Assembly (NCBI RefSeq): GCF_016785085.1
Contig: NZ_JAENHO010000026.1
Span: 1-64,000, forward strand
DNA: 64,000 nucleotides
Source of the DNA: Paractinoplanes lichenicola
Lineage (GTDB): Bacteria; Actinomycetota; Actinomycetes; Mycobacteriales; Micromonosporaceae
Direction of reading: 5' to 3'
Shown here piece by piece: positions 49,376 to 56,880 of this stretch. The notes under the pieces were generated by a model that saw only the letters and a list, made by a program, of their open reading frames with translations, was not told where the DNA came from and did no database searches. The translations under genes were made by a program, and so were the position numbers. Each line of letters opens with the position of its first letter. Positions within the stretch are counted from its first letter, which is position 1.

Positions 49376-50545
49376 TCAGTCGAGGGTGGCCAGCGCCGAG
49401 AGCAGGCGATCGACCTCGTCCGGGGTGTTGTAGACGTGCAGGCTCACGCGTACGGAGGAGGTCTTTTCGCCCTGTGTGCCCTGGCAGTGGCTGTCGGCGC
49501 GGACGAGCAGGTTGTCGGAGGCCAGGATGAAGCCGAGGTCGTTGGAGCCGATGTCGTGGTGCCGGAACGTCACGATTCCGTGCCGCTGCTGCACGGTTGA
49601 GCCGGCCGTGAGGCTGTTCTGGCAGCCCAGCACCTCGTAGCTGCGCAGGGCGGACAACCCGGCGGTGAGCCGTCCGCCCAGCGCGACGAGGTAGGCCGAG
49701 ATCCGCGAGAGCCCCACGGATGTGAGCCAGTCCATCGCCGCGGCCAGGCTGACGATTCCGGCTGTGTTGGGGGAGCCGCTCCAGCCGGCCGGCTTGAAGA
49801 CCGGGCCACGCTTGTTGGCGGCCCATACCGCCCCGATGCCGGGCAGGGCCATCGCCTTGTGGCCGGAGAAGACGATGAAGTCGACGTCCAGTGCCTCCGC
49901 CGAGATCGGCATGTGCCCGAAGCTCTGCGCCGCGTCCAAGCAGATGGGGATGTCGGGCCCGGCCGCGGCGCGCAGCCGGTGCACGTTCATGTCGTTGCCG
50001 TAGACGTGGTGCACGTGGGTGGCCGCGATGAAACGGGTGCGCGGTCCGATCGGCAGGCGCGCGACGTCGTAGTCGTGGGCCTCGTCGTAGGGCATCGGCC
50101 GCACGACGATCCGCACACCCTGGCGTCGCAGTAATTCGACCGCATCCAGCCAGGGCACCAGATTCGCGCTGTGGTCCGCGAACGGCACGATGATCTCGTC
50201 GCCGTCAGACAAATAGGACACAAGCCAATCCAAGGCCACCGTACGCAACCCCGCCGTGGTCCCGTCGACGAAGTGAACGCTGGACTTGTCGCCGGCAAAG
50301 AGGAAGCGCCGCACCTGGTCGCGGGCGGCTTCGATGCGGGCGGTGGTGCGGTTGGCCCAGGGGTACGTGCCTCGGGCGGCGTTGGCGTTTTCGCTGGTCA
50401 GGTAGGCCATTACCGCGTCCAGCACCGCCTGCGGCTTCTGGGAGGTGGCCGCGCTGTCCAGGTAGGCCACTCCGGGGTTGCCCATGAGCAGGGGGAACTG
50501 CGACCGTACGCCGATCTGCCAGCCGGTTTCCAAGGTGAGCGTCAT
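49376..50545 (-). CDS. Class V aminotransferase / cysteine desulfurase-like enzyme
   Basis: A 389-residue fold-type I PLP enzyme of the SufS/Csd type: AYLDSAATSQKPQAV at the start, VHFVDGTTAGL, HVHHVYG, CLDAAQSFGH, and Schiff-base Lys 230 in FSGHKAMALPG. A cysteine in RADSHCQGTQ (about 354) matches the sulfur-accepting cysteine of desulfurases (usually in RxGHHC), so cysteine sulfur could be mobilised. It is the last of three coupled genes; ATG 50545 overlaps the preceding stop by ATGA. Its partner upstream carries a rhodanese domain, a natural persulfide acceptor. Confidence 0.85.
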   Translation of the reverse strand: MTLTLETGWQIGVRSQFPLLMGNPGVAYLDSAATSQKPQAVLDAVMAYLTSENANAARGTYPWANRTTARIEAARDQVRRFLFAGDKSSVHFVDGTTAGLRTVALDWLVSYLSDGDEIIVPFADHSANLVPWLDAVELLRRQGVRIVVRPMPYDEAHDYDVARLPIGPRTRFIAATHVHHVYGNDMNVHRLRAAAGPDIPICLDAAQSFGHMPISAEALDVDFIVFSGHKAMALPGIGAVWAANKRGPVFKPAGWSGSPNTAGIVSLAAAMDWLTSVGLSRISAYLVALGGRLTAGLSALRSYEVLGCQNSLTAGSTVQQRHGIVTFRHHDIGSNDLGFILASDNLLVRADSHCQGTQGEKTSSVRVSLHVYNTPDEVDRLLSALATLD

Positions 50546-51852
50546 CAGTCACGCACCAGCCGTGCGCCCGCGTCGCGCCAGGCGATTACGCCGCCCGCGA
50601 GTGACCGTACTTCCGGGTGACCCATGCGGAGGAGCAGTGCGGCGTATCGGGCCGACTTCTCGCCGACCGGGCACACCAGCAGCACCGGCTGGCGCCGGCC
50701 GAACGGTAGTCCACCGTGGAGCAGCTCGGCGAAGAGCTCGTCCACGATGTTGATCGAGCCGTCGATGTGCAGCGCCCGGTACGCGTGCGGGTTGCGCAGG
50801 TCGATGACCAGCCCGGGCCAGCGCGACGCCTCCTCGACGTCGACCGTCGGCGCGGCCGCGATCTCGTCGGCGGTCAGGACCCGTACGTCGTTGGTCGCCG
50901 GCGGCCGTCCGAACAGCGCCGGCCGGCGGTCGCGCAGGTAGCTCAGGTAGCTCTCGACCCGGTCGCAGACGATGAACACGGCCGTCTTGCGCGAGGTCAG
51001 CGTGGCGTCCAGGGCGCGCAGGTGGCGTACGGCTCCTTGATAGGCCCCGCCCCCGGTGGGCCCGGCCGGGGTTCCGCAGCGGCGCACCAGCGTGAGCAGC
51101 CCGTCGATGGCGTCGTCGGAGGTGATCGTCTCGAGGGTGTCGTAGACGCCGGGGTCGAACAGCCCGACCTCGTGCACCTCGTCGATCGTGCGGATGCCGG
51201 GGATGAAGTCGCTCTTGGCGGCGACCAGACCGATCACCCGTACGTCGGGGTCGTGCTGGCGCAGCGCGCGGGCCACCCCGGTCGACGAGCCGGCCGTGCC
51301 CACGCAGGCCACGAAGTAGTCGGGTGCGCGGCCGTCCAGGTCCTTGACGATCTCGGGTCCGGTGCCGTGCAGGTGGGCCTCGACGTTGCGCTCGTTGAAG
51401 TACTGATCTGTGTGCACGTAGCCGCTGCCGTTGTCGCTGAGCGTGCGGTGCATGCGTGAGAGCGGGTCCTCGGTGTCGGTCGGGTCGAGGCATTCGGCCT
51501 GGCCCGGCAGCTCGTCGAGCTCGGCCCCGAGCAGCAGCAACAGGTCCTTGATCTCGGGGACCTTCATCCGGTTGGTGACGCTCTTGAAGGGCAGCCCGTG
51601 CATCCCGGCGATCAGGGCCAGCGCCTTGGCCGTGTTGCCGCTGGACAGCTCGACCACGGTGTCCCCGCGCGCGGCCGCGCCGGCCAGCAGCGGGCGGATC
51701 ATCTGCAGGGCGGCGCGATCCTTGACCGAGCCGAACGGGTTGAGCAGCTCCATCTTGGCGTACAGGTCGATGTTGACCAGGCCGTGCACCGCGGGGTCGA
51801 GACGCACCAGCGGCGTGTTGCCGATCGCCTCGGTCATGTCGTCGTATCTCAT
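50545..51852 (-). CDS. Cysteine synthase-like PLP enzyme fused to rhodanese
   Basis: A 435-residue fusion. Residues 1-320 are a fold-type II PLP enzyme: AIGNTPLVRL, Lys 44 in NPFGSVKDRA, SSGNTAKAL, and PTGGGAYQGAVRHL, like cysteine synthase or SbnA. Residues about 345-435 are a rhodanese domain: LVIDLRNPHAYRALHIDGSINI and active loop VCPVGEKSARYAALLL with its cysteine. The fusion should link beta-replacement chemistry to persulfide transfer. CGGAGG lies before ATG 51852, which overlaps the upstream stop (ATGA). It is the middle gene of the operon. The acceptor and product are unknown. Confidence 0.85.
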   Translation of the reverse strand: MRYDDMTEAIGNTPLVRLDPAVHGLVNIDLYAKMELLNPFGSVKDRAALQMIRPLLAGAAARGDTVVELSSGNTAKALALIAGMHGLPFKSVTNRMKVPEIKDLLLLLGAELDELPGQAECLDPTDTEDPLSRMHRTLSDNGSGYVHTDQYFNERNVEAHLHGTGPEIVKDLDGRAPDYFVACVGTAGSSTGVARALRQHDPDVRVIGLVAAKSDFIPGIRTIDEVHEVGLFDPGVYDTLETITSDDAIDGLLTLVRRCGTPAGPTGGGAYQGAVRHLRALDATLTSRKTAVFIVCDRVESYLSYLRDRRPALFGRPPATNDVRVLTADEIAAAPTVDVEEASRWPGLVIDLRNPHAYRALHIDGSINIVDELFAELLHGGLPFGRRQPVLLVCPVGEKSARYAALLLRMGHPEVRSLAGGVIAWRDAGARLVRD

Positions 51853-53303
51853 GCTGCCTCCGTGCGCTCGTGGACGGGCCAGTACTGCTCGTCGAGGCAC
51901 CAGCTCCACCGGTCGCCGTCGCGGAAGAGGGCGACCTTGCGGCCGATCGGCTGGTGCAGGGCGCGAGTGGCGCTGAAGTCCATGAAGTAGCCGGCCGTGT
52001 TGACGAAGGCGAGCAGGTCGCCGGGCCGGGGCCGCGCGGGCAGGGTCACCTTGCGCCGGGTGATCAGGTCGGATTCCAGGCAGAGGTTGCCGAGCAGGAA
52101 GACCTCCGTCGGTTCGGGCGGCCGGTCGCCGGCGCCCACGAGCACGGGATCCATCAGCACCCCGTGCTCCTCGAGGCTGACGTCCCGCGCGTTCATCTCC
52201 AGCCGTACGAGAAGGTCCGCGGAGCCCGTACGCACCTCGAGCACCCGGGCCAGCACGAGCCCGCACTGGTCGAGCAGCGCCCGCCCGGGTTCGATGTCGA
52301 GGTCGATCATGCTGTCGAGCAGCAGCTCCCCCAGCGGCCGGCGCTGCGCGGGGGCGAGGGTGGTGAGCAGCTGGTCGAGATAGCCGGGCCCGGAGACCGG
52401 CCGGTACGCGGGGTAAAGCCCGAGCGCCCCGCGCAGGGTGCCGGCCTCGTTGCGCAGCCCGTATCCGTGCCCGTTCCAGGTCATCGGTGGTCGCCGGCCG
52501 AGCACCGCCTGGGCCAGCTCGGAGGTGTACCGCTCCCACTGCCCGGCCTCGGCGAGGTAGTTGACGCCGAACCCGCCGCCGATGTCGACCGACCAGACCG
52601 GAACGCCCCGGTTGCGGCATTCGTCGAGCGCGGCCAGGCAGCCCTCCAGCGCGACCGCCTTCTCGGGCAGGCCGATGGTGTCGAGGTGGTATGCGACCCC
52701 GACGAGCTCCAGCTGCTCGGCGTGCTTGTCGAGCCGGCCCAGCACCTCGGTCAGCTGATCGAACGGCACTCCGAACCGGCTGCGGCGACTGATCAGCTGC
52801 ACGCCCGGCGCGGCGAACCCGGCCAGGCGCACCATCACCCGTACGCGGGGCAGGCGGTTGATCGCGACCAGGGCGGCGAGCTCGCTCAGCTCGTCGAGCG
52901 AGTCGGCGTTGACGAGCACCCCGGTGCGCGCGGCCAGCCAGAGGAACTCGCGATTCTTCGGCCCGGTGGCGATCACCCGGTCGGGGGTGAAGCCGGCGCC
53001 GAGCGCGTGCTGCAGCTCGGCCAGCGAGGCGACGTCGACGCCGGCGTCGGTGGTGGCCAGCTGGCGCAGCAATGCCGCGGAACGGTTCGCTTTGTGGGCG
53101 AAATAGATGTGACCGCGTAGCCGATGCGCTCGATAGACCGCTCGGAAAGACTCCACATTGGCGGCCAGCGCACCCGGCAGCACGATGTTGAGCGGTGAGC
53201 CGAGGCCGTCGGCCAACTGTCGCAGGAGCGCGTTCTCGGCGAGAACCGATTGGAGGATCGGTTCGATTCTGGGGACCAGCTCGAGTGGACGTGAATCGGT
53301 CAC
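51849..53303 (-). CDS. Fold-type III PLP decarboxylase-like protein (Y4yA-like)
   Basis: A 484-residue enzyme with the alanine-racemase-type barrel of ornithine/diaminopimelate decarboxylases: IYFAHKANRSAALL with Lys 71, ATGPKNREFL, VAYHLDTIG, glycine loop SVDIGGGFGVNY and IEPGRALLDQCG, whose Cys-Gly ends the active site. It resembles the Y4yA branch, which in rhizobium NGR234 lies near a cysteine-synthase-like gene as I recall. It is the first gene of a three-gene operon; GTG 53303. The upstream 217 bp is AT-rich and probably holds the promoter. Confidence 0.8.
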   Translation of the reverse strand: MTDSRPLELVPRIEPILQSVLAENALLRQLADGLGSPLNIVLPGALAANVESFRAVYRAHRLRGHIYFAHKANRSAALLRQLATTDAGVDVASLAELQHALGAGFTPDRVIATGPKNREFLWLAARTGVLVNADSLDELSELAALVAINRLPRVRVMVRLAGFAAPGVQLISRRSRFGVPFDQLTEVLGRLDKHAEQLELVGVAYHLDTIGLPEKAVALEGCLAALDECRNRGVPVWSVDIGGGFGVNYLAEAGQWERYTSELAQAVLGRRPPMTWNGHGYGLRNEAGTLRGALGLYPAYRPVSGPGYLDQLLTTLAPAQRRPLGELLLDSMIDLDIEPGRALLDQCGLVLARVLEVRTGSADLLVRLEMNARDVSLEEHGVLMDPVLVGAGDRPPEPTEVFLLGNLCLESDLITRRKVTLPARPRPGDLLAFVNTAGYFMDFSATRALHQPIGRKVALFRDGDRWSWCLDEQYWPVHERTEAA

Positions 53304-53520
53304 AGTACGACTCCCCGGATGGCCGTTTAAGCAGGTCAGTTCGGGCGTTGTCGAGATCTCGGCGCTGAGAGGGTTTCCTCAACGTAACCGATGCGCGGAC
53401 CACTCGCCAAGGGGTGTAAATACATTCGGTGAGTGCTTCGTTACTCGTTTATATGTCAATACATTTGTCCTTGATTCGGCAACCGTCTAACTGTTGTGAG
53501 TTGTGCATATGTGCATTCAT
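53304..53520. promoter_or_regulatory. AT-rich upstream region of the PLP operon
   Basis: The 217-bp gap holds an AT-rich stretch at about 53410-53525 that contrasts with the surroundings, with a TGTGCATATGTGCA near-palindrome around 53503. It likely contains the operon promoter; I cannot assign -35 and -10 elements. Confidence 0.35.
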
Positions 53521-54360
53521 TCACGGGAAAGTCTGGGTGCCGATCACAGCCAGAAGCGCGAGCCGATCGGCGCTGTCCGTGCCGAGTGCCGGGGTGAACC
53601 AGAGCAGGCGCTGACGACCGTCCTCACTGAACAGCGACAGGCAGTTGACCTCGAGCAGCCCCAGCGCCGGGTGGTTGATGCGCTTGCGGTCGTCCCGGCG
53701 GAACGCCACGTCGTGGTCGGCCCACAGGCGGGCGAACTCGGGCGACCGGTCCAGCAGCGTCGACACCAACGTGCGTACGTCGGAATCCCGCTGATCACGA
53801 CGCGCGGCGGCGGCCCGCAGGTCGGCCACGAAGGCTCGCGACTGCGTCGGATGGTCCGCCGGAGGGTAGAGCAGCCGCGCCTCGGGGTCGGTGAACCAGC
53901 GGTGCACAAAACTGGCGTCCGCCCCGCGATACGCATCATGACTGCCCAGGAGGGCCACCGCCAGCGGATTCTGCAGGAGCGTGACATGCAGATCCGTGAT
54001 GACCTGGGCCGGCGTACCGGTGAGGCGGTCGAGCAGGTCGCTCATGCCCGGGTGCACGTGCGCGGCCGGGCCCGTGCGCAGCGGGACCCGGCCGGCCAGG
54101 TGGAACAGGTGGTCGCGCTCGTCCCCGGTGAGCCGCAGCGCCCGGGCCAGGGCCGCCAGCATCTGCTCCGACGGCTGCGACCCGGCCCCGCGCTCGAGCT
54201 CGATGTAGTACTCCACCGACGCCCCGGCCAACTGGGCCACTTCGTCCCGGCGCAAACCCGGCACCCGCCGGCGGGGACCGCTGGGCAGCCCCACCTCGTC
54301 CGGCCGGATCCTGTCTCGTCGCGATCGCAGGAAGGTGCCCAGCTCAGAGAGGTTCACCAC
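53521..54360 (-). CDS. MmyB-type XRE regulator
   Basis: A 279-residue regulator of the same type as the gene at 24576: helix-turn-helix in VPGLRRDEVAQLAGASVEYYIELERG and a MmyB-like ligand domain (LHVTLLQNPLAVALLG, FARLWADHDV, HPALGLLEVNCLSL). The start is GTG 54360 or the next GTG at 54357. It diverges from a small tautomerase across 110 bp that contain a 7-bp inverted repeat (CAGGCAG at 54387, CTGCCTG at 54407), a possible operator. It likely controls that gene. Confidence 0.85.
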   Translation of the reverse strand: MVNLSELGTFLRSRRDRIRPDEVGLPSGPRRRVPGLRRDEVAQLAGASVEYYIELERGAGSQPSEQMLAALARALRLTGDERDHLFHLAGRVPLRTGPAAHVHPGMSDLLDRLTGTPAQVITDLHVTLLQNPLAVALLGSHDAYRGADASFVHRWFTDPEARLLYPPADHPTQSRAFVADLRAAAARRDQRDSDVRTLVSTLLDRSPEFARLWADHDVAFRRDDRKRINHPALGLLEVNCLSLFSEDGRQRLLWFTPALGTDSADRLALLAVIGTQTFP

Positions 54361-54470
54361 CCCAGTCTGCCGCCGCGAACCCGGCCCAGGCAGGGGTTGT
54401 CATCCTCTGCCTGAATCTCCGCGGGCGGCGCAGAGTGGGGTCGTTCATTCATGCCAGGCAAGGAGACGAC

Positions 54471-54677
54471 ATGCCGTTCGCGAACTTCAAGGTGCCGGCC
54501 GGGACCATCACCCCGTCGCAGAAGCAGAAAATCATCGAAACCACCACAGACCTGTACGTCGAGATCTATGGCGAGCGGGCCCGCGCCACGACCGTCGTCC
54601 TCGTCGACGAGGTGCCCGACGGGGGCTGGGGTGTGGCCGGTCACGTCCTGACCGCCGCCATGCTTAACGGCGAGTGA
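54471..54677 (+). CDS. 4-oxalocrotonate tautomerase-family protein
   Basis: A 68-residue protein. After Met removal the N-terminal residue is proline (MPFANFKVPAGT), the catalytic base of this family. The rest fits one beta-alpha-beta unit (KQKIIETTTDLYVEIYG, ATTVVLVDEV) of a hexamer. AAGGAG lies six bases before ATG 54471. It diverges from the MmyB-type regulator. Its stop abuts the PhoX gene on the other strand. Substrate unknown. Confidence 0.88.
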   Translation: MPFANFKVPAGTITPSQKQKIIETTTDLYVEIYGERARATTVVLVDEVPDGGWGVAGHVLTAAMLNGE

Positions 54678-56717
54678 TCAGCTGCCGATCGGGCCCCCGT
54701 CGAGGCGCCACGTCACCACGACCGCGGGCTTGGCGTAGTCGCCGTCGGGCCAGGTCGAGGCCGGCTTGTCCATCGTCGCGCCGGTGATCTCGCCCGGGTG
54801 CTGGACGGCCACGAAGACCGAGCGGTCGTCCGACGTGATGAACGGTCCGCACGTCTCGGCGCCCGGCGGCACGGTGAGGAACTGCCGCAAGTGCCCGCGT
54901 GCAGGGCCCTCGATCGGCGTCGCGAACAGGCCGTCGTTGCTGTCCAGCGCGTTGCCGTCGGTGGCGATCCACAGGTTGCCGGCGCTGTCGAAGGCGACGT
55001 TGTCGGGACACGAGATCGGCGACACGGCGGTCTTGTCGTAGCCGGCGAAATACGTGTTCGGGTCGGCCGGGTCGCCGCACACGATCGGCAGGGACCAGGT
55101 GAAGCTCTCGCCCGTGTGGTCGCCGCCGGCCTCGACGATCTCGAGGATCTGGCCGTGCCTGTTCTCGCGTCGCGGGTTCGCCTCGTCGGGTCCGGCGTTC
55201 GTGCCCACGCCCCGGTTGGTGTTGTTGGTCAGAGCGGCATAGATCCTTCCCGTACGCAGGGAGGGCTGCACGTCCTCGGGACGGTCCATCTTGGTCGCCT
55301 TGACCGCGTCGCCGGCCAGGCGAGCGAAGGTCAGCACCTCGACGGCCGTCATGCCGGGCACGAACGACCGGTCGCCGGCGACCAGCTTGATCCACGTGCC
55401 GGTGCCGTCGAAGGCGCCGTCCGAGGGGAGCTTGCCGGTGCCGTCGATCTCGGCCGCCGGGCTGTCCCCGGTGAGCCGGGCGACGTAGAGCGTGCCCGAT
55501 TCGAGGAGGGTCAGGTTGTGCCGCCGATCGCCGGGCCGGTATTTCTTGTCCGACACGAACTTGTAGAGGTATTCGAAGCGCTCGTCGTCCCCCATGTACG
55601 CGGCGACCCGGCCGTCCTTGGCCACGATGACGTTGGCGCCCTCGTGCTTGAAGCGGCCCATCGCCGTGTGCTTGCGGGGCGGCTCGTCGGGGGAGAGCGG
55701 GTCGACCTCGACGATCCACCCGAATCGGTTGGCCTCGTGGGGGTGCTTGGCCAGGTCGAAACGCTCCTGCGCCCGTTCCCAGCGCCGCGACGGGCTCGGG
55801 TAGCGGGTCGTTGTCGTGATCCCGTAACGGCTGAGGCGAGCCTTGTCGGCCGCGGGAACGGCGTCGCCGCCGACGAAGTACTGGTTGAAGTTCTCCTCGC
55901 CGGAGAGCACCGTGCCCCACGGGGTGACCCCGCCGGCACAGTTGTTGAGCGTGCCGGTCACGCTGACGCCGCGCGGGTCGGCCGCCGTCCGCACCAGAGG
56001 TGTCCCGGCCACGGGCCCGTCGAGGCGGAACGGGGTGGCCAGCATCGTGAAGCGCCGGTTGTACTTCAGGCGCCCGCTCTTGGCCTGACGCCACTGACCG
56101 GTGCCGGCGACCCGTTCGAGCTCCACCACCGACATGCCGTGTGCCGCCATCGCGACCTCGATCTGCCCCACGGTCATGGCCTCGAGCGTGGTGAAGCCCG
56201 GGAACATCAGCTCCTCGTTGGTGTATTCGTGGTTGGCCACCAGCAACGCGCGGTCGCGGCTGAGCGGCACGACCCCCAGGAAGTCGTTGTTGAAGCCGAA
56301 CTGCCGGACCTGCCGCTGCGCGGTCTGCCGGTCGGGATCGAACGCGGGGGCGCCGGGGATGATCGGGTCGCCCCAGCGGATCACCACCGCCGAGTCGTAG
56401 CCGTTGGGCACGATGAACGTGTCGAGCGTGTTGGGCGGGATCGGCTTGAAGGTGAGCTCGCCGGCGCCGGTTGACGGGGCCGCGGGGGAGGCCGTCGCGG
56501 CGGTTGCCGGGACCGTCGCGCCGCCCAGACCGAGCACCAGGGCCCCGGCTCGTATCACACCGCGGCGGCTCATCGCCGCGTTGACGATGTCGCCGAAATA
56601 CGGGTTGTCCGAGGTGTTCGGGATCGGGTGGGCGCAGGCGTTGCCACAGCGATACAGGCAGGTCATCGCGTCACGCGCGCCGCCACTGTGCCCCGGCATG
56701 GGTAACGGATCGGGCAT
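54678..56717 (-). CDS. PhoX-family alkaline phosphatase, copy 2
   Basis: A 679-residue exported phosphatase. The N-terminus is unusual: a cysteine cluster CLYRCGNAC near 20-28, then at about residue 49 a Tat motif SRRGVIRAG with a following hydrophobic run, so the signal has a 48-residue leader. The enzyme has the PhoX elements NNCAGGVTPWGTVLSGEENF, NRFGWIVEVDP, KHTAMGRFKHEGA, and CPDNVAFDSAGNLWIATDG. PhoX enzymes use Ca and Fe and take phosphate from many esters. GAGGAG precedes ATG 56717; a PHO-box-like repeat lies directly upstream. It is a tandem paralogue of the 56881 gene. Confidence 0.88.
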   Translation of the reverse strand: MPDPLPMPGHSGGARDAMTCLYRCGNACAHPIPNTSDNPYFGDIVNAAMSRRGVIRAGALVLGLGGATVPATAATASPAAPSTGAGELTFKPIPPNTLDTFIVPNGYDSAVVIRWGDPIIPGAPAFDPDRQTAQRQVRQFGFNNDFLGVVPLSRDRALLVANHEYTNEELMFPGFTTLEAMTVGQIEVAMAAHGMSVVELERVAGTGQWRQAKSGRLKYNRRFTMLATPFRLDGPVAGTPLVRTAADPRGVSVTGTLNNCAGGVTPWGTVLSGEENFNQYFVGGDAVPAADKARLSRYGITTTTRYPSPSRRWERAQERFDLAKHPHEANRFGWIVEVDPLSPDEPPRKHTAMGRFKHEGANVIVAKDGRVAAYMGDDERFEYLYKFVSDKKYRPGDRRHNLTLLESGTLYVARLTGDSPAAEIDGTGKLPSDGAFDGTGTWIKLVAGDRSFVPGMTAVEVLTFARLAGDAVKATKMDRPEDVQPSLRTGRIYAALTNNTNRGVGTNAGPDEANPRRENRHGQILEIVEAGGDHTGESFTWSLPIVCGDPADPNTYFAGYDKTAVSPISCPDNVAFDSAGNLWIATDGNALDSNDGLFATPIEGPARGHLRQFLTVPPGAETCGPFITSDDRSVFVAVQHPGEITGATMDKPASTWPDGDYAKPAVVVTWRLDGGPIGS

Positions 56718-56731
56718 CGTTGCCTCCTCGA

Positions 56732-56753
56732 CGAAAGTGAACCCCAGGTAAAC
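56732..56753 (-). promoter_or_regulatory. PHO-box-like direct repeat before PhoX copy 2
   Basis: On the minus strand GTTTACCTGGG is followed by GTTCACTTTCG, two 11-bp units of the actinobacterial PhoP type (GTTCACC plus four). It lies about 16 bp before the start codon, closer than a usual activator site. Confidence 0.5.
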
Positions 56754-56840
56754 ACAGATCCAACCCACGGTGCTGATAGATCGCCGTGAATGCTGGTCGT
56801 GCCAACCGTGAGGTTCCGGACCTTCCGCCGAGGAGCCGGG

Positions 56841-56873
56841 ACGGCGGCCGCACCCGGCAGGTGCGGCCGCCGT
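56841..56873. terminator. Hairpin between the two PhoX genes
   Basis: ACGGCGGCCGCACC (56841-56854) and GGTGCGGCCGCCGT (56860-56873) are perfect 14-bp arms with a 5-nt loop, 8 bp after the copy 1 stop. No U-run is present. It suggests the two PhoX genes are transcribed separately. Confidence 0.65.
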
Positions 56874-56880
56874 GGGGAGA

